A stretch of DNA of 28,830 nucleotides from Chara braunii (Eukaryota; Streptophyta; Charophyceae; Charales; Characeae): assembly GCA_003427395.1 (NCBI GenBank), contig BFEA01000120.1, positions 479,094-507,923 of the forward strand, given 5' to 3'. A model generated the notes under the pieces. The model worked only from the letters and a program-made list of their open reading frames with translations. It had not been told where the DNA came from and searched no databases. The translations under genes and the position numbers were made by a program. This document shows positions 1-8,159 of the stretch, piece after piece. How positions within the stretch are numbered: position 1 is the stretch's first letter; the number at the start of each line of letters is the position of its first letter.

Positions 1-58
<58 letters not shown>
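1..58. repeat. (AG)n microsatellite
   Basis: Uninterrupted AG dinucleotide run at the window edge, which probably continues outside the window. A matching (GA)n tract closes the window at 28786-28830. Confidence 0.98.
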
Positions 59-60
<2 letters not shown>

Positions 61-1300
61 GATGTGTTGGAATGATGTTCTCTTCTTCAATTTTTTTGAG
101 TAATTTTGAATACATGGCGCCAGTCGTTTTTGTCTCCGGATCGATTACTGTCAGATTTTTATTTTCCTTATGGAGTGATGTGTGGTTCTCTTCCTCGCCT
201 CGTCCTTTCTTTTGTTTGAATTGTTAACTTGGTTGATTGATTCTTTGCGCTCAGTCCATGCATGTTTTCTGACCACCGGGACCTCTGAAGTTTGATGCAT
301 GGATTGATTGACGATTCTCTGTCTGAACATGAATTGGATAAGCATGTTAGTTGGTTAGATGCCTGTTTCATGTTGCGATCATCCATCTTCGGACTGACGT
401 TCCAGTATATATGTAAAGGTTGTAAGCTTCTGGCAATTACCTGCCTGACCGACGAACATATCTTGTGCACGCATATGTAAGCCCGACCGAAGAAGGTCGT
501 CACGTACACGCGTGTCTGCAAGCTCTGTCCCCGATTCGGCCCCCGACCAAGCACCCCGAATGTCCGGACTCTTGCCCTGCCCCGCAGTATGAATATCGAA
601 ATTCCCTTCCGAATCACTGACCGCGAGTGTCTGAGGGATCGCGAGTTCCGAAAATATTGGGAGCACACTTGTCTGTCTGCACGATCGAGGGCGAAACCTT
701 TGAAATTTCCCTACTCAACAGGAAACGAGCGTATTTGCGAGTGGGATATTGGTCAGGCTTTGGAACATATCCCCCAACTCCCCAAATTTCCCAGCTCATA
801 TACGTGTCACATCGTCGCGGAATCCGCAATTATTATTCTGGAAACCGAATTCCCTCCCTATCACCGTATATTGCTCTTTCACTCCTTGACCACCGCCCCG
901 CTTGCCCCCTACTGGCACCCCCCGTGCTCAGAGTGCTTGCAGGACCACGATTACCGGCTTCATCCGACGAACTCACTCGGAAGAATAGCGATGAGAGCAC
1001 AGCCTTCGGCTGAGACCGTCCGCGTCTGACTTAGAGACTTGTGGCATCCGACGTCGACAAGTGTTAAACCAGAGAGATAGCCATAGCGTCCCCGCGGTAC
1101 ACCGGATACGGATTCGCCCCAGACGACGGGACCAACGGAGGTGATGGCCCCGCTCCCCGAAGCCTAAAACAGGACCCCATCCTTTGCCTACCCACTTGCA
1201 TTCATATCCCTCAAACTTGGCACAGGAGATCTCAGTTCCGACCTGGGACTCCACCCCCACTTTCGTAAAATCCTTGGCACACCCCCTTTTCGCACTTCCG
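59..1300. other. Sequence without a recognisable gene
   Basis: There is no repeat copy of the window's main families here. The GC-rich part (480-1260) carries overlapping open frames on both strands, for example 589-1029 on plus (146 codons) and 973-1260 on minus (95 codons). None resembles a known family, and open frames on both strands suggest composition and not coding. It could be old retroelement or unique intergenic DNA. Confidence 0.5.
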
Positions 1301-1304
1301 GCTG

Positions 1305-2100
1305 TTTTTTTTTTTTTTTTTTTTTTTTTTTTGGGAACAAAACTCCAATCTATTCGTGGGGAGCAACACGTGCTGGGAACTGGGCCCAGCGTCCCGTATA
1401 GAAATTTACACAGAATTGAAAATTTTTGAAGTTTTTAAGATACCGGGGCCATTACCCGGCTATGGCTAAGGAAAATTAGAACTACTAAGGAAGATTGCAA
1501 CATCAAACTACAAGCCATCAACCCGCTTTACCTCCCTCCGGCAAGACTTACTGCAGCAGAGCCACCATCTCTGCTGCTGCTGTACCCTAATTCCATCCTA
1601 CTAGCTAGCCCTCCTCCCCAATAGGACGCTTGACATCCGACCATCTACTTATCCCACTCACCTCAGTTTTGAAAATTTTCGAGAAAATTTGAGAAAGATT
1701 TAGAAAGAATTGGAGAAACGAAAATCAGAGCTAAAACCACCACCAATCCAAGTCAAANCCTCACTACAGCCGAGAAACCGCCACTCAAGCCTTCAGTCCT
1801 CGTACCAGAAGTCGCCAGTTCTCACGCCCCCCTTGCTAGGGTTACAAGGCAAAACAAACTGCCCCAGCACCGAACTAACTGTCTTCTGACGGACAGGAAG
1901 TGTCTTCCTCCCTCGACAACTTCCTTAGCTGCCAACCCCCAACCGGGTTACAGGGTCACTGCCCCAGCCTCAGCTACGTTGAAAGATGTGGTTATGCCTT
2001 CCACCCTCGGCATAACTTCAATGGCCTCAAGCTCCTCTCATGGTCACAGAGCCACTGCCCCAGCACCGGCCACTGTTGCCCCACCCCGTCCTTCTGGTAG
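1305..2100 (-). mobile_element. GCCAG element, minus-strand copy with type B hairpin tail
   Basis: Read on the minus strand, the element ends with a type B tail (1333-1395) and a poly(A) tract, seen as T's at 1305-1332. Upstream of the tail lies the CCGGG/CCCGG hairpin (1443-1459), then a segment shared with 20560-20650 (around AAGTCTTGCC). Next come modules near 1850-2090 that read as GTAACCC plus ACTGGCC-like motifs, as in the copies at 5746-8885. No coding capacity is evident. It is a decayed non-autonomous retroposon; the 5' boundary near 2100 is approximate. Confidence 0.75.
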
Positions 2101-2221
2101 ACTTACCACCCTGAGTCACCCTTCCCCTACTGCGGCTCACTCCAACTCCGATCAGGAAGTCGCGCCGGGCGTGAGGTTGGGCATCACAAAACCTTTCTTT
2201 CTTTTTTTTTTCTTTTTGATT

Positions 2222-2258
2222 TTGCCCCATAGTGCAATTATAACTCTTTTTTGCGACT
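2222..2258. repeat. Fragment of the 25061-25257 foldback repeat (one arm)
   Basis: The run GCCCCATAGTGCAATTATAA and the following CTCTTTTTTGCGACTC closely match the right arm of the long inverted repeat near 25205-25239. The left arm is replaced here by a pyrimidine-rich tract (2196-2220). Confidence 0.7.
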
Positions 2259-2282
2259 CTACTGAAGTTGCCCAAAATCGAA

Positions 2283-2760
2283 ATTTGGTTTTTGATGCGG
2301 CCATAGTTACCTCGTTTTTTTCCAATGAAAGACAGGACCCAGTGCCTAAGGCTCATATTATTGCAGCAATGCCACAATATACCCAAGCCTCTCTGCATCA
2401 AGCCTGGGAGAGCCATAGCCACTGCTCATGTGAAAACAGATCCCCTGTACTACCAGTCAGTTGGAGAGGGAAAGAGGCTTTGATTGCCTCCCAAAGAGAA
2501 GGATTAACCTCCCTTCCAATTATTCAACCAGAATTTCCTCGCAGCCAATCCCATTATCTAGTATCTCAGGGGACTCAGGACTATGACAACCACCCTCCAA
2601 GTTACGGGGTCGTCAAACCGCTCTCTCCCTGCATTCACCCCGTTCGCACCCCTGCAACCTGTGCTACTAAGGATAGAAGCAGGGCATCCTCACCGACCCC
2701 CCATAAGGGCCATAACAACTGCCCTACGCGAAGCCAGTGGGCCCATTCCAAAAAAAGAAA
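2283..2760. other. Open stretch of unknown nature
   Basis: The plus strand is open across this segment as part of a longer frame (1979-2923). That frame runs through a minus-strand retroposon, a foldback fragment and a poly(T)/N tract, so it is almost certainly not one gene. The roughly 150 codons between 2290 and 2760 are rich in Ser, Pro, His and Arg and match no family I recognise. A relic of a LINE ORF1 is possible but unsupported. Confidence 0.3.
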
Positions 2761-2776
2761 AACGTTCGCCAGAATC

Positions 2777-3190
2777 TTTTTTTTTTTTTTTTTTTTTTTT
2801 NAAANAACCCCCCCGCCAGTGTTAGTGGTGCTGATAAGAGCAGACACCGCTACCACCCGGGGAGAGGCTCCATCTATTGGTGGGGAGCGTCACCTGCTGG
2901 AAAACGGGTCCAGCGTCCCATGAACAGATTTGATAATAGATTTGAGATGGGAGCATGTCCGGAAAGGACCTGAGTGAGAGATTCCTGCCAGCATTGATTA
3001 CCCTGGCAATCAGGGGATTGACTGTGCAGGGTAAGGACAGTTTTGAGATGGAAATATAAGAGCATGACCCGAAAAGACCGTAGTGCTAGATTCCGGCCAG
3101 CAGTGATTACCCTGGCATCCAGGGATTGGCTGTCCAGGAGATAGGAAAGGGGGGAACCTCTTCACACGGAAATCGGCGCCAGCTCTTGTA
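2777..3190 (-). mobile_element. LINE-type 3' UTR fragment with type A hairpin tail
   Basis: On the minus strand this runs from the conserved LINE 3' UTR motif GGCGCC..GTGAAGAGG (3157-3180), through two tandem copies of a roughly 100-bp unit (2941-3140), into a complete type A tail (2801-2919). The tail is followed by poly(A), seen as T's at 2777-2800. Stem-loop 1 reads GCTGGACCCGTTTTCCAGC and stem-loop 3 carries the usual CTCTTAT loop. Ambiguous bases lie at 2801 and 2805. No ORF2 sequence remains. Confidence 0.8.
2941..3140 (-). repeat. Tandem duplication of a roughly 100-bp retroposon 3' unit
   Basis: TTTGAGATGG recurs near 2939 and 3041. Each is followed by a stretch containing CCAGCA(T/G)TGATTACCCTGG and then AGGGATTG..TGT(G/C)CAGG. 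The unit contains the imperfect stem-loop around CAATCAATGCTGC that precedes the hairpin tail in several other elements. Confidence 0.8.
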
Positions 3191-3344
3191 AAAAATCCCT
3201 ATTCGGCCCTAATGATTCAAACATTGTGCTTGCCATCAAAGGTCTCCAACTCTCTGTTCTCTGTTCTTGTCTGGTTTGGGGGGCTGGGGGGGGGAGGGGG
3301 AAGAGAGGGGAAGGGATTCAGACTTTTTCCTGAATTCCATGAAT

Positions 3345-3475
3345 TGGGTCTGCTAAGCCCTGGTACCTGCAACCGCTGTCCGGTCAGGTTACCCTCCGCC
3401 CAATGCATGAACTTCCCAACCCTTTTCCACTTCCACTGAACACTACTGTTCCTTTATCTTGGTACCGCTTCAATG

Positions 3476-3510
<35 letters not shown>
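3345..3510 (+). mobile_element. SINE body fragment followed by poly(A)
   Basis: The segment 3353-3405 (CTAAGCCCTGGTACCTGCAA, then CGCTGTCCGGTCAGG) resembles 11605-11650 and the minus strand near 26890-26940. Those are bodies of the SINE family ending in CTACAACAACCTGGGC. A pure A tract (3476-3510) may be its tail, although the intervening sequence is not shared. Confidence 0.45.
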
Positions 3511-3513
<3 letters not shown>

Positions 3514-3626
3514 GATGGGGAAAGAGAGAGCAAGGAACCAGAGCAGAATATGGCGCTCCCTATGGGGGTGAGGGGTCTACATCCCTTTCCTCAATTTTCA
3601 CTGTTCAAGACCAAATCATTGTCAAA

Positions 3627-3770
3627 GGGATGCTGGACCCGCTTTCCAGCAGGTGAAGCTCCCCAAGAATAGATGGAGTGACCTACTTGTATGGGCGGTG
3701 GTAGTTGGGGATGCTCTTATCACCCCAGCGACCAGTGTCTGCTGAGTCTTTCAAAAAAAAAAAGAAGAGA
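3627..3770 (+). mobile_element. Type A hairpin tail with poly(A)
   Basis: Stem-loop 1 is GCTGGACCCGCTTTCCAGC. Stem-loop 2 is diverged (GCTCCCC..GATGGAG). Stem-loop 3 keeps GGGGATGCTCTTATCACCCC, then an A-rich end from 3753. No target-site duplication is obvious. Confidence 0.8.
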
Positions 3771-3990
3771 AAACTAGGGCACGGTCAGGGTTAGAGTTTG
3801 GAATACATTTCAAACTGCCGTTTTGGAGTCCAGTCCCCTCTGAAGTTTACACTGCAGGCCAAACTCCACCGTCGCGTGGCTGTCGAAGGGCAGAGTTTGT
3901 AACTGCAGTCTTGTCATCCACGTCAGAGGGCCAGGCCGGGCCGTTTCCAAAACAGAAAAGAAGAAAAAAGAAGAAAAGAAAAGAGATCGT

Positions 3991-4084
3991 GGCGCTGTAT
4001 CTTTCCAATTTTCTACAGAAAGATTCACTCTCCAATGTGCAAAACGAGAGTGAATCTTCGCTAGAAGACCGAAAGATGCAGCTC
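3991..4084. repeat. Foldback hairpin, copy 1
   Basis: A left arm from GGCGCTGTATCTTTCC to AGATTCACTCTC is followed by a loop of about 13 nt (CAATGTGCAAAAC). The imperfect inverse arm runs from GAGAGTGAATCTTC to GATGCAGCTCC. The inner 12-13 bp pair perfectly. A related hairpin lies at 4274-4387. Confidence 0.85.
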
Positions 4085-4273
4085 CTTGATTTTTGTCATC
4101 TGTGCAAGGGGAATACAGGGGGCCAGAGGGATACACAGGCTGAAAGCAATGCAGAGGCCCTAGGGGAGACACGTGCTGACAACAACCCAGTTTCTTTTCT
4201 TTTCTTTTTTTTCTCTTTTTTTTCCCTTCTTAGATTTCCGGACCTATGCCTGTCATCCTTGGGGCCTCGTGGC

Positions 4274-4387
4274 GGCATCTTTCCATGTTCTAGCGGAAGA
4301 TTCACTCTCTTTTTGCCTGGCTCCACTACTCTCTAAATGTGCAAAACGAGAGTGAATCTTCCTCTAGAACATGGAAAGATACAGCGC
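4274..4387. repeat. Foldback hairpin, copy 2, immediately upstream of the U6 fragment
   Basis: The left arm (4274-4309) and right arm (4348-4387) are nearly perfect inverses: TTTCCATGTTCTAG, a 2-nt mismatch, then GAAGATTCACTCTC. Together they give about 33 bp of pairing around a 38-nt loop. The loop's right edge (ATGTGCAAAAC) is shared with copy 1. After the right arm comes a spacer with TTTTGTGCATGTC, then the U6 fragment. Confidence 0.88.
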
Positions 4388-4429
4388 CATGATTTGTGTC
4401 TTTTGTGCATGTCGAGAATAGTGGAGCCT

Positions 4430-4490
4430 GTCCTTCCGGACATCCGTTAAAATTGGAACTATACAGAGAAGATCAGCATGGTCCCTCCGT
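4430..4490 (+). pseudogene. Truncated U6 snRNA copy (chimeric retropseudogene)
   Basis: The segment starts like U6 (GTCC..GGACATCCG). It carries the diagnostic run TAAAATTGGAACTATACAGA, including the ACAGAGA box that pairs with the 5' splice site, then the AGC-type triad (GATCAGCATGG). The match stops after GTCCCTCCG and gives way to TAATTTTTT. The internal stem-loop and 3' half are missing, so it cannot be a working spliceosomal RNA. The 5' stem is of the plant/algal U6 type. It sits between a foldback and a poly(A)-tailed GC-rich unit, which suggests a template-switch chimera made by the LINE machinery, as known for U6 in other genomes. Confidence 0.9.
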
Positions 4491-4508
4491 AATTTTTTAA
4501 TAAATCTA

Positions 4509-4735
4509 GGCCCCGTCGCATGGCTGGCCACGGCCGCGATGCCTCGGCCACATCCGAGGTGAAAAAAAAAAAGAAAAAAAGGAAAAAGAAAAAAGAAAAA
4601 AAGAAAGAAAGAAAGAGAGAGCATCCTGTCGCGTGGCTGGGCCACGGCTGCGATGCCTCGGCCACGTCCGAGAAAAAAAAAAGAAAAAAAAAGAAAAAAA
4701 AAAAGAAAAAAAAAGAGAGAAAGCACATGCCAGAC
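4509..4735 (+). repeat. Two tandem GC-rich 45-nt units, each with an A-rich tail
   Basis: CGTCGCATGGCTGGCC (4513) and TGTCGCGTGGCTGGGCC (4626) start two copies, 113 bp apart, of the same GC-rich segment. Each contains an inverted TGGCC..GGCCA and ends near TCCGAG. Each is followed by a long AAAAG-type tail. A shorter relative occurs at 3872-3887 (CGTCGCGTGGCTG). These look like very small poly(A)-tailed retroposed units. Confidence 0.75.
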
Positions 4736-4832
4736 TGGACTGCAGTTGCAAACTCGGCCTTGCGTGTTTTGTGCATGTCAAGAGTTTCGACTGCAGTTTG
4801 AACCTTTTTTTTTTTTTTTTTTTTTTTTTTTT
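4734..4832. repeat. Foldback hairpin with CTGCAG-containing arms and poly(T)
   Basis: GGACTGCAGTTGCAAACTC (about 4737-4755) faces GAGTTTCGACTGCAGTTTGA (about 4782-4801) around a loop containing TTTTGTGCATGTC, which also precedes the U6 fragment. A related arm is at 3889-3910. A pure T tract follows (4805-4832). Confidence 0.75.
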
Positions 4833-4949
4833 GGGACCGTACTGGACTGCAAAGAGGCAGTTCGAAATGCATTTANAAACTNCTTTCCTNACTGNGCCCT
4901 NGTTTCCCCCCCCCCCCCAAAAAAAAAAGGTTACCCCCGTTGAGATAAC

Positions 4950-5085
4950 TGGAGGGTGACAATCCTGAGTGGTAGACATTGAGGTAGGATTGTGGAAGTG
5001 GGGGTGCGCCGGGAACAAATTACGAGTGTGGTAGGTCAGGAGGGAGTCTCATAGGAATAGGGGCTTCTATAGACTATTGGGATAA
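4950..5085 (+). mobile_element. SINE body fragment
   Basis: The sequence from CCTGAGTGGTAGACATTGAG to GGGGTGCGCC, then TTACGAGTGTGGTAGGTC and GGAGGGAGTCTC, repeats the body of the tRNA-headed SINE at 5570-5620. Its first part also appears in inverse at 12320-12355 and 25540-25580. It has no head or tail. Ambiguous bases at 4876-4902 precede it. Confidence 0.7.
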
Positions 5086-5454
5086 AAGCGGAAATAGGCA
5101 TACACATCAGCTGAAAAGAGCTATTCATGAGACCTGTACTGTTGCCAGTGTTCTCCTCAATTAGGCTCTACGCTGTCTACAGCTATCAAGCCACTTGAGC
5201 GGTTTTAGACAAGTATTTGAGCCCCTACCCCACTCCGCAAACGTAAAATAACGTCAACTCTATCTTTAGACAGGAGGTAGCATTGTATGAGTGTGTTGGC
5301 CATTTTCAACATTTGACGAGTGGGGGAGCAAGGCCCTATCTCCACCTCGATTTTGGCACTACCATGCTGAAACTGTGCATGATTGGGCAGCATTTTAGAC
5401 TTTTTTTTTTCCAATTCTTTATCAGACAAGGGACAAGAGCCCAAGCCTGATCCA

Positions 5455-5735
5455 ACTGGGTGTACAGCTCAGTTGGTAAGACACGCAAGCGGTATTCAGG
5501 AGCTCGTGAGTTCGATTCCCATCGCCCCCATGTCTGTGCCTGTGGCCTGCTTGGTGCCTTTGCGCCAGGAAGAATTACGAGTGTGGTAGGTCGGGAGGGA
5601 GTCTCGTAGGAGTAGGGGTCTCTATATGGACCATCGTCATAGCCACATGGCCGATTACCGTAGATGACTGTCATATGTCCGGAGTCTGACCTCTACAACA
5701 ACCTGGGCTTTTAAAAAAGAAAGAAAAAAAGAGAG
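5455..5735 (+). mobile_element. tRNA-derived SINE, apparently full length
   Basis: The head (5461-5530) has an A-box-like CAGCTCAGTTGG and a B-box-like AGTTCGATTCC at tRNA spacing. Partly pairing ends (GGGTGTA / TCGCCCC) point to a decayed tRNA. The body contains the segment shared with 5000-5060. The 3' end reads CTCTACAACAACCTGGGCTT followed by an A-rich tail, an ending also seen at 11725 (plus) and 26690 (minus). The element would be transcribed by RNA polymerase III from the internal promoter. It is not a functional tRNA gene because the anticodon arm does not fold cleanly. Confidence 0.82.
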
Positions 5736-5745
5736 ACACTTCTGG

Positions 5746-6176
5746 GCTCTTGGGACTCCTTGCAATTTCCTTGAGGTGATTTTTTATGTTGTTTTATTCA
5801 TGGACCTGTGGTTGGTCGATGCCAGAACGGCGCTGGCCAGTGCTGGGGGGTTGACCCTGTAACTTGTTGACAGCAGGAGCTTGAGGCCTGGTCGAGAGAT
5901 CTGGGAATGCCTAGGGGGGGCATTTCACGGGACAATCAAGGGTTCCTATTGAAGACGATGCTGGCCGGAGCCGGGGTGAGTTGCCTTGCCCTGTAACCTA
6001 TAGCGGGGGTGAGAGGCTTGGTAGAGCTTGGTAGGGAATAAGACAGTGGCTGAGGACTTCGAGGGTGTTAGGACTTTGTGGCGCTTTAGAGTGTTTGAAG
6101 ACAATTGCTGGGATTTTCGCTGGTGGATAGTCTCCCAAATTTACCTCAAATGGCATTGAATTTTATTAAAAAAAAA
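5746..6176 (+). mobile_element. GCCAG element, first of three tandem copies, 3'-decayed
   Basis: It starts with GGGACTCCTTGCAATTTCCT, then TTCATGGACCTGTGG. Module 1 contains GATGCCAGAACGGCGCTGGC and GACCCTGTAACTTG, followed by GAGGCCTGGT.GAGAGATCTGGG. Module 2 contains GACGATGCTGGCCGGAGC and GCCCTGTAACC, followed by GAGAGGCTTGGTAGAGC. A run of A's (6166-6174) closes it, but no hairpin tail is present. No ORF is conserved among the three copies. The paired modules look like an internal duplication of one ancestral unit. Confidence 0.8.
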
Positions 6177-6493
6177 GAGAGAATGTTTTAGGATTCTGGG
6201 GACTTCTAGCAACTCGCTTTAGGCTATTTTTGATCGACCGCCGCGTCACGACGAGCTCTAATGCTCTGAGCGATCGCTTCCGGGAAGGCCCAGTTGCCCT
6301 TCGTCCGACTGGCCGTGCCACCGTGGCAGGTGGTATGTGACCTGGCTATGGGTCCCGCCACGCGTCGTGCACAAGCTGGCGTGACAGATTTTTTCTGATC
6401 TATTGGCGGGGAAGTAGGAGAACTTCGGCGTGAAGAGCGGGGTGACGGTCGACACATAACATATACGACGCGGCAGGGAATTTGGGAGATAAT

Positions 6494-6571
6494 ATGGCGT
6501 CGACTGAAGATTTACAATGGTGGGCAGATGCATGGTTGGCTGAGTTGGAGGATGGGGAGCTTCAGATGTAG
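6494..6571 (+). pseudogene. Possible original N-terminus of the Asn-rich ORF, ended by an in-frame TAG
   Basis: An ATG at 6494 opens a 25-codon frame rich in Trp, Glu and Asp, closed by TAG at 6569-6571. The same frame continues without further stops into the 245-codon ORF. The sequence character (acidic, aromatic, helix-like) continues across the stop, which favours one ancestral ORF over a chance upstream frame. Confidence 0.45.
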
Positions 6572-6583
6572 GAGATACTGCGA

Positions 6584-7145
6584 GTGATGTCATCTCCATC
6601 AAATCATCCATTTCAAGGCCAAGGGGGTGAATCCCTAATGGTTGATTGGATGGAGGATAAGATCCAGCAGATGCTGGAAATTATCTGGGCGTTCGAGGAG
6701 GGGCCGGATCCGGGGCTTGATGACTTCATTGATGGGGAGCGGAAGCGTGGGATCGTGCGCAGATGCTATTATCTATTTCGGAAAGGGCAGGCTCTCTCTG
6801 ACAGTTATTGCGCCAACGACAGCGAGGGGGATATGACGACATTGACAATTTCGACAGCGACGACGGGAGAGAACGTCGGCAACAGCGTGGTCAACGGTGA
6901 TAAGAGAGTGGAGGAGGTGAGTACTGATATCGGTTGTGACGATAATATGATTGGGGGGGATATAACGGCAGGTGGTGAAGAAGAGGGCGACGGCTGCGTT
7001 GACAACGACAAAAATAACAACGATGACAACAACAATATCAATGACAAGACCTTCACCAACAAGATCAGCAATAGAGGTGACAACTGTGATAACAACGACG
7101 CTAGTATCGACAACAATAACAAAGACAACATCAACAACAACAACG

Positions 7146-7176
<31 letters not shown>

Positions 7177-7321
7177 TCAGTTTAAAAATACCGAATACAG
7201 TGTCCTTGGTGACAACGGGATTGACAACAACAACGATGCTGTTGGGAGCGATGGCGATGCTGAGGATAACAGTACAAATAATATTGATGATAATGATAAC
7301 GATGACTTTGGCTGGGAATGA
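6584..7321 (+). CDS. Asn/Asp-rich hypothetical protein in a retroposon
   Basis: This is the longest convincing open frame of the window (245 codons). Residues 1-85 look like ordinary protein: MVDWMEDKIQQMLEIIWAFE is acidic and probably helical, then a basic patch around GERKRGIVRRCYYLFRKGQA. Residues from about 140 to 230 are low-complexity Asn/Asp encoded by AAC/GAC-rich runs; the end is DNDDFGWE. I do not recognise the family. The same frame is open upstream from an ATG at 6494 (MASTEDLQWWADAWLAELED) except for one TAG at 6569. The true product may therefore have been about 275 residues, now broken by a nonsense change, or translation may start at 6584 or 6587. No signal peptide or membrane segment is seen. 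Expression is unproven. Confidence 0.5.
6995..7192 (+). repeat. Low-complexity AAC/GAC trinucleotide tract within the Asn-rich ORF
   Basis: Degenerate runs of AACAACAAC interspersed with GAC, ATC and AAA code for poly-Asn/Asp. The period of three keeps the frame open. Such tracts expand and contract readily, so length differences between copies are expected. Confidence 0.85.
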
Positions 7322-7630
7322 TATGGAGGATATGAGGATTAATCGTGGTTGTAGTGGGATGATTGGAGTTGTTAATTGGCAGCGGAGGGGCGTGGGTTAG
7401 TTGGTGGTGATTGGTTTTGCCCGGCCCGCAATTCTAATCGGGATGGGAGGTGGTTAGTCTGGGTTTCTCCTGTCATTTGTTTTGTGATTACGTATGCTTG
7501 GAAGAGCGGTTAATCCCCTCTTAGGAGGGCAATCAATGCTGCTCTTTACTATATATCATATTAGATCGAGTACATGCTCCATCAATCACCATGAATTTAC
7601 GATTGTATAATCAAATGATTTTCATGTTTA

Positions 7631-7750
7631 GGGACGCTGGACCCGTTTTTCAGCAGGTGCCGCTCCCCACCAATAGATGGAGCCCTCCCGACGGCGTTAG
7701 TGGTGTCTGCTCTTACCAGCACCCCTAGCGACTGTAAAAAAAAAAAAAAA
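7631..7750 (+). repeat. Type A hairpin tail of the ORF-bearing retroposon
   Basis: Stem-loop 1 reads GCTGGACCCGTTTTTCAGC (one mismatch in the stem). Stem-loop 2 is GCTCC..CACCAATAGA..GGAGC. Stem-loop 3 is GTTAGTGGTG..CTCTTAC..CACCCCTAGC. A poly(A) tract (7736-7750) abuts the duplicated target GGCTATTT. Confidence 0.9.
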
Positions 7751-8159
7751 GGCTATTTGATAATGATGCGTTCATAGATCTGCGGTTGTTCGATGCCAGA
7801 ACGACGCTGGCCAGTGCTGGGGTGTTGCCCTGTAACCTGTCGATTGCAGGAGCGTGAGGCCTGGTAGAGAGATCTGGGGATGCTTGGGGTGGGCATTCCA
7901 AGGGACAACCAAGGGTAGCTGTTGGGACGACGCTGGCCGGAGCTGGGGCGAGTCGTGTTGCTCTGTAACCTAGTCAGGTGGGGGTGTGAGGCCTGGGAGA
8001 GCTCGACAGGGAATAAGACAGTGTTGGATAGTTTTAGAGATTTTTGTTTGGAAGTCTAGGGTTCCTGAGCATTCGAAAAGAGGTGAGTAGTCATTCATAG
8101 TTTTTTAACCTCTCCTTTAATTCTCTTGAAATTTTTTCAATAGTTCTAAAAAAACATGG

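Larger units (their letters stand above)
6231..7750 (+). mobile_element. Retroposon carrying an Asn-rich ORF and ending in a type A hairpin tail
   Basis: The unit interrupts a GCCAG element and is flanked by GGCTATTT (6223-6230 and 7751-7758). It ends in a type A tail (7631-7736) plus poly(A), the expected geometry of target-primed insertion on the plus strand. In order it has a GC-rich leader (6231-6493), a 245-codon ORF, a roughly 180-nt trailer, the imperfect stem-loop ending CAATCAATGCTGC (7505-7545), an AT-rich spacer, the tail and A's. Nothing in it resembles a reverse transcriptase, so it must borrow one. It could be a retroposed host transcript that acquired the tail, or a non-autonomous family with its own protein. 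Confidence 0.8.

Noticed and set aside
59-1300. LTR retrotransposon or unique gene in the GC-rich first kilobase
   Set aside because: No terminal repeats, primer-binding site, polypurine tract or protein motif could be seen, and open frames exist on both strands.
2820-2920. Hammerhead ribozyme in the inverse of the hairpin tail (CTGATAAGAGCAG)
   Set aside because: CTGATAAG only resembles the CTGANGA core. The required GAAA segment and three-helix arrangement are missing, and the word is explained by the conserved loop of stem-loop 3.
1979-2923. 314-codon open frame on plus
   Set aside because: It runs through a minus-strand retroposon, a foldback fragment, a T/N tract and a hairpin tail. 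Frame openness here is accidental.
4364-5018. Frames with poly-Phe or poly-Lys (120-170 codons)
   Set aside because: They come from A-rich and T-rich retroposon tails.
5461-5530. Functional tRNA gene
   Set aside because: A and B boxes are recognisable, but the anticodon arm and acceptor stem do not fold properly, and a SINE body with an A tail follows.
6380-6425. Hairpin-tail fragment in the leader of the ORF-bearing retroposon (CTATTGGCGGGGAAG)
   Set aside because: Only about 12 bases resemble stem-loop 2 in inverse, and the neighbouring stem-loops are absent.
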